Shown: one piece after another, positions 8,629-16,103 of the stretch
Layout: each line of letters opens with the position of its first letter
Numbering within the stretch: the first letter of the stretch is position 1
NCBI GenBank assembly: GCA_039816825.1
Contig: JBCBXA010000028.1
Coordinates: 1-30,234, forward strand
Source of the DNA: JBCBXA01 sp039816825
GTDB taxonomy: Bacteria > Pseudomonadota > Alphaproteobacteria > Rhizobiales > Rhizobiaceae
DNA: 30,234 nt
Direction of reading: 5' to 3'
The notes under the pieces: model-generated
Seen by the model: only the letters and a program-made list of their open reading frames with translations
Databases searched by the model: none
Told to the model about the DNA's origin: nothing
Made by a program: the position numbers and the translations under genes

Positions 8629-9864
8629 ATGATAACGCGCCTCAAAAATCGGCCGCGCCTCGATGCGCTCGACAACCAACGCCGCGGTGCCGGTAAGAAG
8701 CTTGGTCGCAGGATCTATCTGGCTTGCCTGTATGGCATTGGCGGCTTCTTCACATACTTCTTTTTTGGCTCATTCTTTATCCTCGATTCCGATGGCCTGG
8801 TCATGAAAGACCAGTTCTTTGTCGAGACCACCTTCCCCGCACAGATCACCAAGAACCATGTCGAACCGGGCAGCAATGTGAAAAAGGGGCAGGTGCTGGT
8901 CAGTCTCCAAAGCCAGCAGATCTTGGACTCGCTGGCGAACGTGGCGGCGCAACGCGCCGACCTCGTGGCTAAGGAGCAAAATCTGCGGACCATGCTGCGG
9001 CAGGCCGAGGATCTCATTCCAATCGCCAAAACGCGTGCAAAAGCAGCCGCTGAGCAACTGGAGAAGGTCAACCGCCTGTCCACACGCGGCTACATAACCA
9101 ACGGAACTCTCAGCAACGCTAACGAGTTGGCCTACTCTACACGTCGGGAACTCACTCGCCTTCTTTCAGAGTTCGACTCTGCGAAGAGCGAGCTTTCCAC
9201 CGTTGAGACTGCGCGAAAGGGGGTCGATGAGGCCATTGACCGCCTCAACATTGCCTATGGAGATGGCCTTGTGCGGTCACCGACTGACGGCGTTGTTGGA
9301 GCGAGAGTACCTTCTGAAGGCGAGGTTTTCACTGCTGCTGAGACGATCTTGGAAATCATGGCAGGGAAGCCTTATGTGCTGGCATACGTGCCGACAGATC
9401 GCTTGTACGATGTGAAGGAAGGTCAAGTCGTAATCGTTTCGGACGGCATTCAGAAAGCCAGAGGTCGAATCAAGACACTGGGTCAGGTGACTGATGCCCT
9501 CCCGTCCGAATTCCAGGGAGCATTCGCGACCACCGAGCGGCATCAAATCTTGAAAGTTATCTTCGATCATGAAGTTCCGTTTGTCTTGAAAGCCAAGGTA
9601 AAGATTTCTGGCACTTTTGGCCTGAACGGGTTGGTCGAGTTTGCCAGCCGCATGCTCTTCGGCACCGACGACACCATGACGGCCAGCACGCCCGGCAAGC
9701 CTTCGAACGATGAAATAGGCACTCTGATCGCATCCAGCGAAAACCTGCCTCTGCTCGATGCACCGCTTTACGACAGGGATGCGGTTGGCGTGAGACTGCC
9801 CCAATGGGTGGCCATGCCAAAGGGCAGACCCAATGTGGAATTCATCGAGCCACTCTTCCATTAA
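8629..9864 (+). CDS. HlyD-family membrane-anchored periplasmic adaptor protein
   Basis: A 411-residue membrane-fusion-type protein. A basic cytoplasmic tail (1-28), one membrane span (about 29-52, rich in Phe/Gly), then a periplasmic part: half a lipoyl-like domain (ITKNHVEPGSNVKKGQVLVS, about 69-90), an alpha-helical/coiled-coil arm (about 95-200), the second lipoyl half (VRSPTDGVVGARVPSEGEVF) and a beta-barrel region. Alginate Alg44 has a comparable periplasmic part but also a PilZ domain, absent here. Following a synthase by 136 bases on the same strand, it probably guides polysaccharide through the periplasm, though a general HlyD adaptor cannot be excluded since no outer-membrane or ABC partner is present. 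Start ATG 8629 is chosen over TTG 8593, which begins inside the stem-loop. Confidence 0.82.
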   Translation: MITRLKNRPRLDALDNQRRGAGKKLGRRIYLACLYGIGGFFTYFFFGSFFILDSDGLVMKDQFFVETTFPAQITKNHVEPGSNVKKGQVLVSLQSQQILDSLANVAAQRADLVAKEQNLRTMLRQAEDLIPIAKTRAKAAAEQLEKVNRLSTRGYITNGTLSNANELAYSTRRELTRLLSEFDSAKSELSTVETARKGVDEAIDRLNIAYGDGLVRSPTDGVVGARVPSEGEVFTAAETILEIMAGKPYVLAYVPTDRLYDVKEGQVVIVSDGIQKARGRIKTLGQVTDALPSEFQGAFATTERHQILKVIFDHEVPFVLKAKVKISGTFGLNGLVEFASRMLFGTDDTMTASTPGKPSNDEIGTLIASSENLPLLDAPLYDRDAVGVRLPQWVAMPKGRPNVEFIEPLFH

Positions 9865-9890
9865 GCTGTGGGCGTCCCAATTGTGCGGGC

Positions 9891-10061
9891 ATGGCCCACA
9901 AGAAACCCAATCTGCCGGAGAAAGACTGCGCTCACTGCGGTAAGCCGATGGTCTGGCGCAAGAAGTGGGAGAAGAACTGGGACGAAGTGAAATACTGCTC
10001 GGGCCGGTGCAGCCGCGAGGCGAAGGCCGCCCGATCTAACGCTTCCGAAGCGCGGAGATGA
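9891..10061 (+). CDS. DUF2256 zinc-ribbon mini-protein
   Basis: A 56-residue basic protein. It matches the DUF2256 pattern: MAHKKPNLPEKDCAHCGKP with a CxxC pair, a W-rich centre (MVWRKKWEKNWDEVKYCS) and a second CxxxC pair, so a single metal-binding knuckle is likely. Function is unknown. From memory, DUF2256 genes often sit next to photolyase-related proteins; here the photolyase is about 4.7 kb away. ATG 9891 is used because the family begins at this Met; no Shine-Dalgarno is visible. Its 3' end overlaps the convergent XdhC gene by 26 bases. Confidence 0.8.
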   Translation: MAHKKPNLPEKDCAHCGKPMVWRKKWEKNWDEVKYCSGRCSREAKAARSNASEARR

Positions 10062-10716
10062 TCTCGGCAAGCGTTGCGACTGCTATCTCTGCCGGTGTGG
10101 TTGAGCCGATATCGAGGCCAATTGGCCCGGAGATCCTGGCAAGCTTGTTTGGCTCAAGACCTCTCGACGCCAGGCGCTCCAGCCTTTTCGACTGGCTCTT
10201 CTTCCCGCCCAGGGCCCCAATATAGAAACAGTCGCGATCAAGCGCGTGAGCGATGGCCTGATCATCAATGTTGGGCTCATGGGTAAAGCAGGCCAGGGCG
10301 GACCACGCGTCAAGCGGGTTCTCGGGCAGCCAGTCTTCAGGCCAATCGCACACGACCTTCTGTCCAACGCTGAAACGCTCAGACGTTGCAAAGGCCGGTC
10401 TTGGATCCACAATGGTGACCTCAAACTCGGCCAGTTGAGCCATGGGAGCCAAAGCCTGGGCAATGTGGACCGCACCAACGATCAGCAACTTTGGGCTCGG
10501 CAGCCTGACCTCGAGAAAGAAACGCTCGTCTCCGATTTCCACTGAACCGGACTGTCCGGCTGCAAAGCGCCGACCTATCTCCTCGCCAAGCGCACCGGTC
10601 ACCTCATCCCCGGGCGATATCAAACGCTGCCGACCGGAGCTCAGCTCTGTCAACAAGATCACAGGCCTGCGGCACTGTTGCGCCTCGACAGCTTCGTGGA
10701 TGAGACAACTTTCCAT
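10036..10716 (-). CDS. XdhC/CoxI family protein, C-terminal (Rossmann) half
   Basis: A 226-residue protein equal to the second half of XdhC/CoxI proteins, which help mature molybdenum hydroxylases by binding and delivering sulfurated molybdenum cofactor. The Rossmann core begins LLIVGAVHIAQAL (usual family GAGHVA, so one glycine is altered), followed by VTIVDPRPAF, the ACFTHEPNIDD stretch and IGALGGKKS. It starts at ATG 10716, whose A is the last base of the upstream gene's TGA (TGATG), so the two halves are surely co-translated. No molybdenum hydroxylase genes are nearby, so the client enzyme is encoded elsewhere or unknown. Confidence 0.88.
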   Translation of the reverse strand: MESCLIHEAVEAQQCRRPVILLTELSSGRQRLISPGDEVTGALGEEIGRRFAAGQSGSVEIGDERFFLEVRLPSPKLLIVGAVHIAQALAPMAQLAEFEVTIVDPRPAFATSERFSVGQKVVCDWPEDWLPENPLDAWSALACFTHEPNIDDQAIAHALDRDCFYIGALGGKKSQSKRLERLASRGLEPNKLARISGPIGLDIGSTTPAEIAVATLAEIISALRKR

Positions 10717-11042
10717 CAGTCAATGCGCTCAACATAAACTTCGATGGTGCCGCCGCAGGCCAGACCGGACTCCCAGGCCATCGCGTCGTCAACGCCGAAG
10801 GACAGGAGCTTCGGTTCGCCGCTTTCGATGATTTCGATGGCTTCGGCAATCACTGCACCCTCAACGCAGCCGCCAGACACCGAGCCTTCAAAAGCTCCCT
10901 CACTGTCGATGACAAGATGCGAGCCGGTTTTCCGGGGCGCAGATCCCCAGGTGCTCACCACGGTTGCCAGAGCAACGTCGCGGCCTTCGTTCACCCATTG
11001 CTGGGCAATCTCAAGTTCTGATCTTGTGGCGTTGAGGCCCAT
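10716..11042 (-). CDS. XdhC/CoxI family protein, N-terminal half
   Basis: A 108-residue protein matching the XdhC_CoxI N-terminal domain: VALATVVSTWGSAPRKTGSH, GSVSGGCVEGAV and GLACGGTIEVYVE are family hallmarks, including the GGCVE cysteine. Start ATG 11042 is preferred over TTG 11063 because AGGAGA lies about 8 bases upstream on the minus strand. Fused in most XdhC proteins, the two halves here are separate adjacent genes with a one-base TGATG junction. The two-gene form occurs elsewhere, so this need not be a recent frameshift. It is divergent from the solute-binding protein gene across 74 bases. Confidence 0.88.
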   Translation of the reverse strand: MGLNATRSELEIAQQWVNEGRDVALATVVSTWGSAPRKTGSHLVIDSEGAFEGSVSGGCVEGAVIAEAIEIIESGEPKLLSFGVDDAMAWESGLACGGTIEVYVERID

Positions 11043-11067
11043 GAACGCGCTCTCCTTTGGCAAACCA

Positions 11068-11086
11068 ACTCAAACTTGGCTTGAGT
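11068..11086. promoter_or_regulatory. Palindrome between the divergent xdhC-like and solute-binding-protein genes
   Basis: ACTCAA (11068-11073) and TTGAGT (11081-11086) form a perfect 6-base inverted repeat with a 7-base spacer; an overlapping CCAA/TTGG pair (11065-11068/11076-11079) also exists. Its place in a 74-base divergent gap suits an operator. No regulator gene is adjacent. Confidence 0.3.
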
Positions 11087-11116
11087 AAGATGCAGTCACT
11101 GTTACAGGATGCAACC

Positions 11117-12232
11117 ATGCTCACGCGTTTGTCTCATATCCTTTTGTCCGCCTTGCTAGTGACGACTGCGTGGTCGGGCAGCGCCCGCGCCGATATCTCG
11201 ATTGGTCTGTCGGTGCCGCTGGAAGGATCCTTGTCCCTTCTGGGACGCCAGGCGGAAGCGGGAGCGCGTGCGGCAGTCGAGGCAACCAATGCCAACGGGG
11301 GCATCAATGGCGAAGCTGTTCGGCTTACAGTTGCTGACGATGGCTGCTCTGCTGAGGATGCCGCGAACGCTGCACGCCAGCTTGCGGACGCTGATGTTGT
11401 AGCGGTGATGGGCTTGTTGTGCTTCGAGGCGGCCTTCGAGTTGCGAGACAACCCCGCGATGAGCGACGTGCCCTTGCTGTCCCTAGCGATCCGGCTACCG
11501 CAATTCACACTGCGCGGCGAACCAAACTTTCGATTTGGTGCAGGCCCCGATGCCGAGGCTGACGCGATCACGCGCGCTATTCTCGAACTCTGGGACGGCA
11601 AGGCATTTGCCTTGGCCGATGATGGAACGGTCTACGGCCGGTCACTCGCCCAGGCGGTTCGCACAAAGCTCGAACTGGCCGGCAGAGCGCCGCAGCTTAC
11701 GGAAACCTACCGACCCACGCAGAATGTTCAGACCGGCCTCGCGCTTCGCCTTGCCAATGCCGGTATACAAGCACTGTTTGTGGCGGGCGATGGCGAGGAT
11801 GTCGCTGTGATTGCCGAAAGCCTCGAACGCCGTGGTGTGGAAATGGATATTCTGGCCGGGGAAGCAGCCCTGGCCCCCTTCCTTCCCGGTTCGGAACTGA
11901 CGCCGCCCGATGGTCTGTTTGCTGTTGGAGCGCCGCGCCCGGAGGCAAACCCGGCCACTGAGATTATCCGGGAGCAGTTCGCAGCGGCGGGAATAAGGGC
12001 GGAGGGGCTGGTCTTGACCAGCTATGCAGCCACTCAGACGCTCCTTCAGGCTCTGTCTGACAGCTCGTCAAGCGATCTGGCCGACAGGATTCGAAGCAGA
12101 CGCGCCAGCACCATTCTGGGCCCGGTCAGCTTCAACTCTGACAATGAGCGCGAAGGCACCGACTTCATCATCTATCGCTACAGCGGAGATGGGTTTTCTC
12201 CGGTCGGCCAGACAGCCCAGAACGACGGTTGA
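11117..12232 (+). CDS. Periplasmic branched-chain-amino-acid-type solute-binding protein (LivK/Peripla_BP_6 family)
   Basis: A 371-residue secreted protein. The signal peptide (MLTRLSHILLSALLVTTAWS to an ARA/D cleavage site, about 1-29) leads into a type I periplasmic-binding fold: IGLSVPLEGSLSLLGRQAEAG, the ANGGINGEAVRLTVADDGC stretch and ALADDGTVYGRSLAQAV are typical. Ligands of the family are branched-chain amino acids, amides, urea or aromatic compounds; which applies here is unknown. ATG 11117 is supported by AGGA at 11106-11109, 7 bases upstream, over ATG 11090. No permease or ATPase genes accompany it. It overlaps the following peptidase by TGATG, so the two are likely made together, perhaps as capture and breakdown of one compound class. 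Confidence 0.85.
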   Translation: MLTRLSHILLSALLVTTAWSGSARADISIGLSVPLEGSLSLLGRQAEAGARAAVEATNANGGINGEAVRLTVADDGCSAEDAANAARQLADADVVAVMGLLCFEAAFELRDNPAMSDVPLLSLAIRLPQFTLRGEPNFRFGAGPDAEADAITRAILELWDGKAFALADDGTVYGRSLAQAVRTKLELAGRAPQLTETYRPTQNVQTGLALRLANAGIQALFVAGDGEDVAVIAESLERRGVEMDILAGEAALAPFLPGSELTPPDGLFAVGAPRPEANPATEIIREQFAAAGIRAEGLVLTSYAATQTLLQALSDSSSSDLADRIRSRRASTILGPVSFNSDNEREGTDFIIYRYSGDGFSPVGQTAQNDG

Positions 12233-13239
12233 TGCTAGCCCCAACTCTCAACAGTTTAGCGGATATACAGGGCATCCAGGTGGGTCACGCCCAAGATCTG
12301 TCGGCAAAGACAGGCGTCACCGTGGTGGTGGGAAACAGGCCCATGACCGCTGGCGTGTCCGCGCTGGGTGGAGCACCTGGAACCCGCGACACGCAGTTGC
12401 TGAGGCAGGGCAACTCTGTCGAGAAAGTCGACGCGATTTGTTTATCGGGCGGCTCAGCCTTCGGGCTTGATGCCTGTGGTGGTGTACAGCGAGCTCTTCT
12501 GGAGGCCGGTCGCGGTGTGGATGTCCGCGGGCATCTCGTACCCATTGTCCCTGGAGCGATCATCTTCGATCTGGCCTCTGGAGGAACAAGGCGGGATGGT
12601 TTTCCACCCCACAGAGACCTCGCATACCGGGCTACCAAAGATGCCAGTTCGGACTTCGATCTGGGATCCGCTGGCGCTGGAACCGGCGCACTCGCCGGTT
12701 GGCTGAAAGGCGGTGTTGGTACAGCCTCCTCAAAGGTCGGAAACGCCACAGTTGCAGGGCTCATCGTCGTCAATTCAGTTGGCGCCACCACCATCGCCGA
12801 CGGGCCCCATTTCTGGGCAGCGCCGTTTGAGCGGAACGATGAGTTCGGCGGTTTGGGGATGCCGGCGCCATGGCCAATGGATGCGACCGACCTGCGCATA
12901 AAATTCGACAATGGCGGCGTCGAAGGCATGAATACGACCATTGGTGTCATTGCCACCGACGCATCTCTCAGCCCAAGCCAGTGCGAGCGTCTGGCCATGG
13001 CCGCGCAAGACGGATTGGCCCGTGCAATCTGGCCCTGCCATACGCCCGCAGACGGTGATTGCATTTTTTCGCTCTCCACGGGCGACGCTGGCGTCGTCGA
13101 TCCCGATACATTTTTCCGCATGTGCGCGGAAGCGAGCGCCGTGGCGGCCAGAGCCGTCGCTAGTGGGGTCTATCACGCCCGCGGCCTGCCAAATGACCCC
13201 TATCCCGATTGGCAATCTCGTTTCGGGGATAAGGGCTAG
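12232..13239 (+). CDS. P1/S58 family self-cleaving aminopeptidase/amide hydrolase (DmpA/NylC-like)
   Basis: An N-terminal-nucleophile (Ntn) hydrolase of 335 residues. The family is made as one chain that cuts itself before a Thr or Ser, which becomes the nucleophile; members cleave D- or L-aminopeptides, beta-peptides or 6-aminohexanoate oligomers. The N-terminal DIQGIQVGHAQD, TLLVPG-like core LSGGSAFGLDAC and KVGNATVAGLIVVNSVG fit the family. The predicted cut is Asn234/Thr235 in GMNTTIGVIATDASL, followed by HTPADGD. No signal peptide, so probably cytoplasmic. Start ATG 12232 shares its A with the upstream stop. Substrate cannot be deduced. Confidence 0.88.
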   Translation: MLAPTLNSLADIQGIQVGHAQDLSAKTGVTVVVGNRPMTAGVSALGGAPGTRDTQLLRQGNSVEKVDAICLSGGSAFGLDACGGVQRALLEAGRGVDVRGHLVPIVPGAIIFDLASGGTRRDGFPPHRDLAYRATKDASSDFDLGSAGAGTGALAGWLKGGVGTASSKVGNATVAGLIVVNSVGATTIADGPHFWAAPFERNDEFGGLGMPAPWPMDATDLRIKFDNGGVEGMNTTIGVIATDASLSPSQCERLAMAAQDGLARAIWPCHTPADGDCIFSLSTGDAGVVDPDTFFRMCAEASAVAARAVASGVYHARGLPNDPYPDWQSRFGDKG

Positions 13240-13280
13240 ACCCGCTTTTCTGTGCAGACGGCTTGGCCTAGAAGGCCGCC

Positions 13281-13949
13281 ATGACACAGGACATCATCAT
13301 CGCACCCTCGCTCCTCGCTTCAGATTTCTCGCGCATGGGAGAAGCCGCCCGCGACTGCATCGAAGCTGGTGGGGACTGGGTGCATCTTGACGTGATGGAT
13401 GGCCACTTCGTGCCGGCCATCACATTTGGCCCCGATATCATTGCGAGGCTGCGGCCGTGGACTGACGCGTTCTTCGACACGCATTTGATGATTTCGCCAG
13501 CGGACCCCTATATCGAGGCCTTTGCAAAGGCGGGCTCGGATATGATCACCGTCCATACGGAAGCGGGTCCGCACATTCATCGCTCACTTCAGGCCGTCAA
13601 AGCGCTGGGCAAAAAAACGAGTGTGGCCATCAATCCGGGCACTCCAGTGGCCGCCGTCGAGAACGTGCTGGATCTGGTGGACATGGTGCTGGTTATGACT
13701 GTGAACCCCGGCTTCGGCGGGCAGAAGTTCATTCACAGCCAGGTGGAGACAGTGGCCAAGGTGAAGGCGTTGATCGGTGATCGGCCCATCCACATTCAGG
13801 TGGATGGTGGCGTTGATCCAAAGACAGCCCCCCTCGCGGTGGCCGCCGGTGCGGATGTTTTGGTGGCTGGCTCAGCCGTGTTCAAAGGCGGCACGCCGGA
13901 GCACTATAAGGCGAACATCGAAGCCATTCGGTCAGCGATCGCCTCTTGA
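13281..13949 (+). CDS. rpe: Ribulose-phosphate 3-epimerase
   Basis: Interconverts ribulose 5-phosphate and xylulose 5-phosphate in the pentose phosphate (or Calvin) pathway. The 222-residue TIM barrel is full length: IAPSLLASDFSRMGE, the metal/substrate motif DVMDGHFVPAITFG, HLMI, MTVNPGFGGQKFI, VDGGVDPKTA with the catalytic Asp, and the phosphate-binding VLVAGSAVF. AGAAGG lies a few bases before ATG 13281. The DUF2259 gene starts 3 bases after the stop, suggesting one transcript. No other Calvin cycle genes are near. Confidence 0.97.
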   Translation: MTQDIIIAPSLLASDFSRMGEAARDCIEAGGDWVHLDVMDGHFVPAITFGPDIIARLRPWTDAFFDTHLMISPADPYIEAFAKAGSDMITVHTEAGPHIHRSLQAVKALGKKTSVAINPGTPVAAVENVLDLVDMVLVMTVNPGFGGQKFIHSQVETVAKVKALIGDRPIHIQVDGGVDPKTAPLAVAAGADVLVAGSAVFKGGTPEHYKANIEAIRSAIAS

Positions 13950-13952
13950 TCG

Positions 13953-14699
13953 ATGCTGCGGCGCATGTACCGTAGGGGAATGCTGCGCCAACTCGCCCTC
14001 GCCTTCAGCCTTTCGTTCGCTGCCCTTACAGCACACGCCGCTGACTTGGCCGAATTGACGGTACGCGGCTTCTCGCCAGACGGAACGACCATCACCTTTG
14101 AAGAGCGCGGCGTTCAAGACGGCTCTGGCTTTGCCTATGCCAATGTTTTCGTCGTGGACGTTGAGCGCGATGCATATGTCGAAGGCTCGCCCATACGTGT
14201 TAGGCTGGAAGAGGACGGCGCCAGCCCGTGGAAAGCCATCAGCACGGCTCGACAGCAGGCCAAGGATGCCGGGCTTCTCCGCAACGACTACGTCGCGGGC
14301 AATCTGGTGGCCGCCTATCCGTTTGCCCAGTATGTGCAGGACAAGACCCACGCCACCTTTGTGCTGGATCCGCAAGCCGTTGGCTTTGCGCCTCTCTATC
14401 TGCTGCGGATCAACAGCTTTCCCGCCGCCGCAGGCCTGCAGATTTGCTCTGATATGGGATTTGCCACAGCTGGCTTTGAGGTTGACTGGGGCCGCACTGA
14501 CGAACCCGGGCGCGTGTCCTATCGCGACAAGAACACACTCCCAAAGAGCAGAGGCTGCGCCACTGACTACGAGATAGCGGAGGTGCGTACGTACTTCCCA
14601 CCCAATCGTGGCTTGGTGACAGCGGCTATTCTACGCGTCAGAACACCGGGCTTCGAGAACGCCGGGCAATGGCGACACATCGTGGTGTTTCCTCGCTAG
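13953..14699 (+). CDS. DUF2259 predicted secreted protein
   Basis: A secreted protein of unknown function, 248 residues from ATG 13953. An Arg-rich n-region and hydrophobic core (LRQLALAFSLSFAALTAHA) end in an AHA/AD signal-peptidase site; the mature part (LAELTVRGFSPDGTTITFEE, then FAYANVFVVDVERDAYVEG) is the DUF2259 pattern, predicted beta-rich. The start is uncertain: ATGs at 13953, 13965 and 13980 all leave a usable signal peptide; 13953 was taken because it lies 3 bases after the rpe stop, while the AGGGGA before 13980 abuts the codon too closely to act well. Two Cys (about 168 and 201) might form a disulfide in the periplasm. Confidence 0.8.
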   Translation: MLRRMYRRGMLRQLALAFSLSFAALTAHAADLAELTVRGFSPDGTTITFEERGVQDGSGFAYANVFVVDVERDAYVEGSPIRVRLEEDGASPWKAISTARQQAKDAGLLRNDYVAGNLVAAYPFAQYVQDKTHATFVLDPQAVGFAPLYLLRINSFPAAAGLQICSDMGFATAGFEVDWGRTDEPGRVSYRDKNTLPKSRGCATDYEIAEVRTYFPPNRGLVTAAILRVRTPGFENAGQWRHIVVFPR

Positions 14700-14767
14700 C
14701 TGCGGATAAGTGATGGCCGCCCTTGGTAGGCGTTGAGGCAGGCCGAAGCCTCTGTTATGGCCCGCCC

Positions 14768-16096
14768 ATGATCCCAAGATATTCCCGCCCTGAAATGGTG
14801 GCCATCTGGTCGCCGGAAACGAAATTCCGCATCTGGTTCGAGATCGAAGCCCATGGTTGCGATGCGCTGGCCGAATTGGGTGTCATCCCCAAAGAAGCTG
14901 CGGCGACCATCTGGGAAAAGGGCGGCAGCGCCACCTTTGACGTCGCGCGCATCGATGAGATTGAGCGCGAAACCAAACATGACGTCATCGCCTTCCTGAC
15001 CCATCTGGCCGAGATCATCGGCGAGCCCGCACGCTTTGTGCACCAGGGTTTCACCTCTTCGGACATTCTAGACACAACCCTGTCGGTGCAACTGGCCCGC
15101 GCTTGCGACCTGCTGCTGGCGGACATGGATTCCCTGCTGGAAGCTCTCCAGCGCCGGGCCCGGGAACACCGCGACACGGTCACTATAGGTCGCAGCCACG
15201 GCATCCATGCCGAGCCCGTGACCTTCGGCCTGAAGCTGGCGCAGGCTTATGCCGAATTTGCCCGCAACCGCGCCCGCCTGGAAGCCGCCAAGGCCGAGAT
15301 CGCCACCTGTGCCATCTCGGGCGCAGTCGGCACCTTCGCCAATATCGACCCGGCGGTTGAAGCCCATGTGGCGGACAAGATGGGGCTGACCGTGGAACCC
15401 GTCTCCACCCAGGTGATCCCGCGTGACCGCCACGCCATGTTCTTTGCAACGCTCGCCGTCATCGCATCGTCAGTTGAGCGCCTGGCGACAGAAATACGCC
15501 ATTTACAGCGCACGGAAGTTCTGGAAGCCGAGGAGTTCTTCTCCAAAGGCCAGAAGGGCTCCAGCGCCATGCCGCACAAGCGCAATCCGGTGCTCACAGA
15601 AAACCTGACGGGCCTCGCCCGTATGGTGCGCGCCTACGCAGTGCCTGCTTTTGAGAACGTCGCCCTGTGGCACGAGCGGGATATTTCCCACTCCTCCGTC
15701 GAGCGCATGAGCGCGCCTGATGCGACCGTGACCCTCGACTTTGCTCTCGCCCGCCTCACAGGCGTGGTGGACAAGCTGGTGGTCTATCCAGAGCGCATGA
15801 AAGCGAACATGGACGCGCTGGGCGGACTGATCCACAGCCAGCGTGTGCTGCTGGCCCTGACCCAGGCTGGCGTGAGCCGCGAAGACGCCTACCGGCTGGT
15901 ACAGCGCAACGCCATGAAGGTGTGGGACGCCTACCAGCACCGGGACCCGAACCCGCCCAAATTTCTCGACGAATTGCTGGCAGACGAAGACGTGCGTGCC
16001 GCGCTGGATGAAGAGACGATCCGTGACAAGTTCGACCTCGGCTATCACACCAAGCATGTCGACACGATTTTCGAGCGTGTGTTTGGGAAGACTTAG
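14768..16096 (+). CDS. purB: Adenylosuccinate lyase
   Basis: Cytosolic homotetramer acting twice in purine synthesis: SAICAR to AICAR and adenylosuccinate to AMP, each with release of fumarate. The 442-residue product begins MIPRYSRPEMVAIWS and carries TSSDILDTTLSVQL, the general-acid region GRSHGIHAEPVTFG and the superfamily signature GSSAMPHKRNP (flexible loop with catalytic Ser). Length is close to the usual 430-450 for the short bacterial form. ATG 14768 is taken over TTG 14723 from the family N-terminus; there is no strong Shine-Dalgarno. The gene is followed by a repeat-rich gap. Confidence 0.96.
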   Translation: MIPRYSRPEMVAIWSPETKFRIWFEIEAHGCDALAELGVIPKEAAATIWEKGGSATFDVARIDEIERETKHDVIAFLTHLAEIIGEPARFVHQGFTSSDILDTTLSVQLARACDLLLADMDSLLEALQRRAREHRDTVTIGRSHGIHAEPVTFGLKLAQAYAEFARNRARLEAAKAEIATCAISGAVGTFANIDPAVEAHVADKMGLTVEPVSTQVIPRDRHAMFFATLAVIASSVERLATEIRHLQRTEVLEAEEFFSKGQKGSSAMPHKRNPVLTENLTGLARMVRAYAVPAFENVALWHERDISHSSVERMSAPDATVTLDFALARLTGVVDKLVVYPERMKANMDALGGLIHSQRVLLALTQAGVSREDAYRLVQRNAMKVWDAYQHRDPNPPKFLDELLADEDVRAALDEETIRDKFDLGYHTKHVDTIFERVFGKT

Positions 16097-16103
16097 CCAT
16101 CCT

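Noticed and set aside
10036..11042. XdhC as a pseudogene broken by a frameshift
   Set aside because: Both halves have proper starts, a clean TGATG junction and a good Shine-Dalgarno on the first; split pairs are known in the family.
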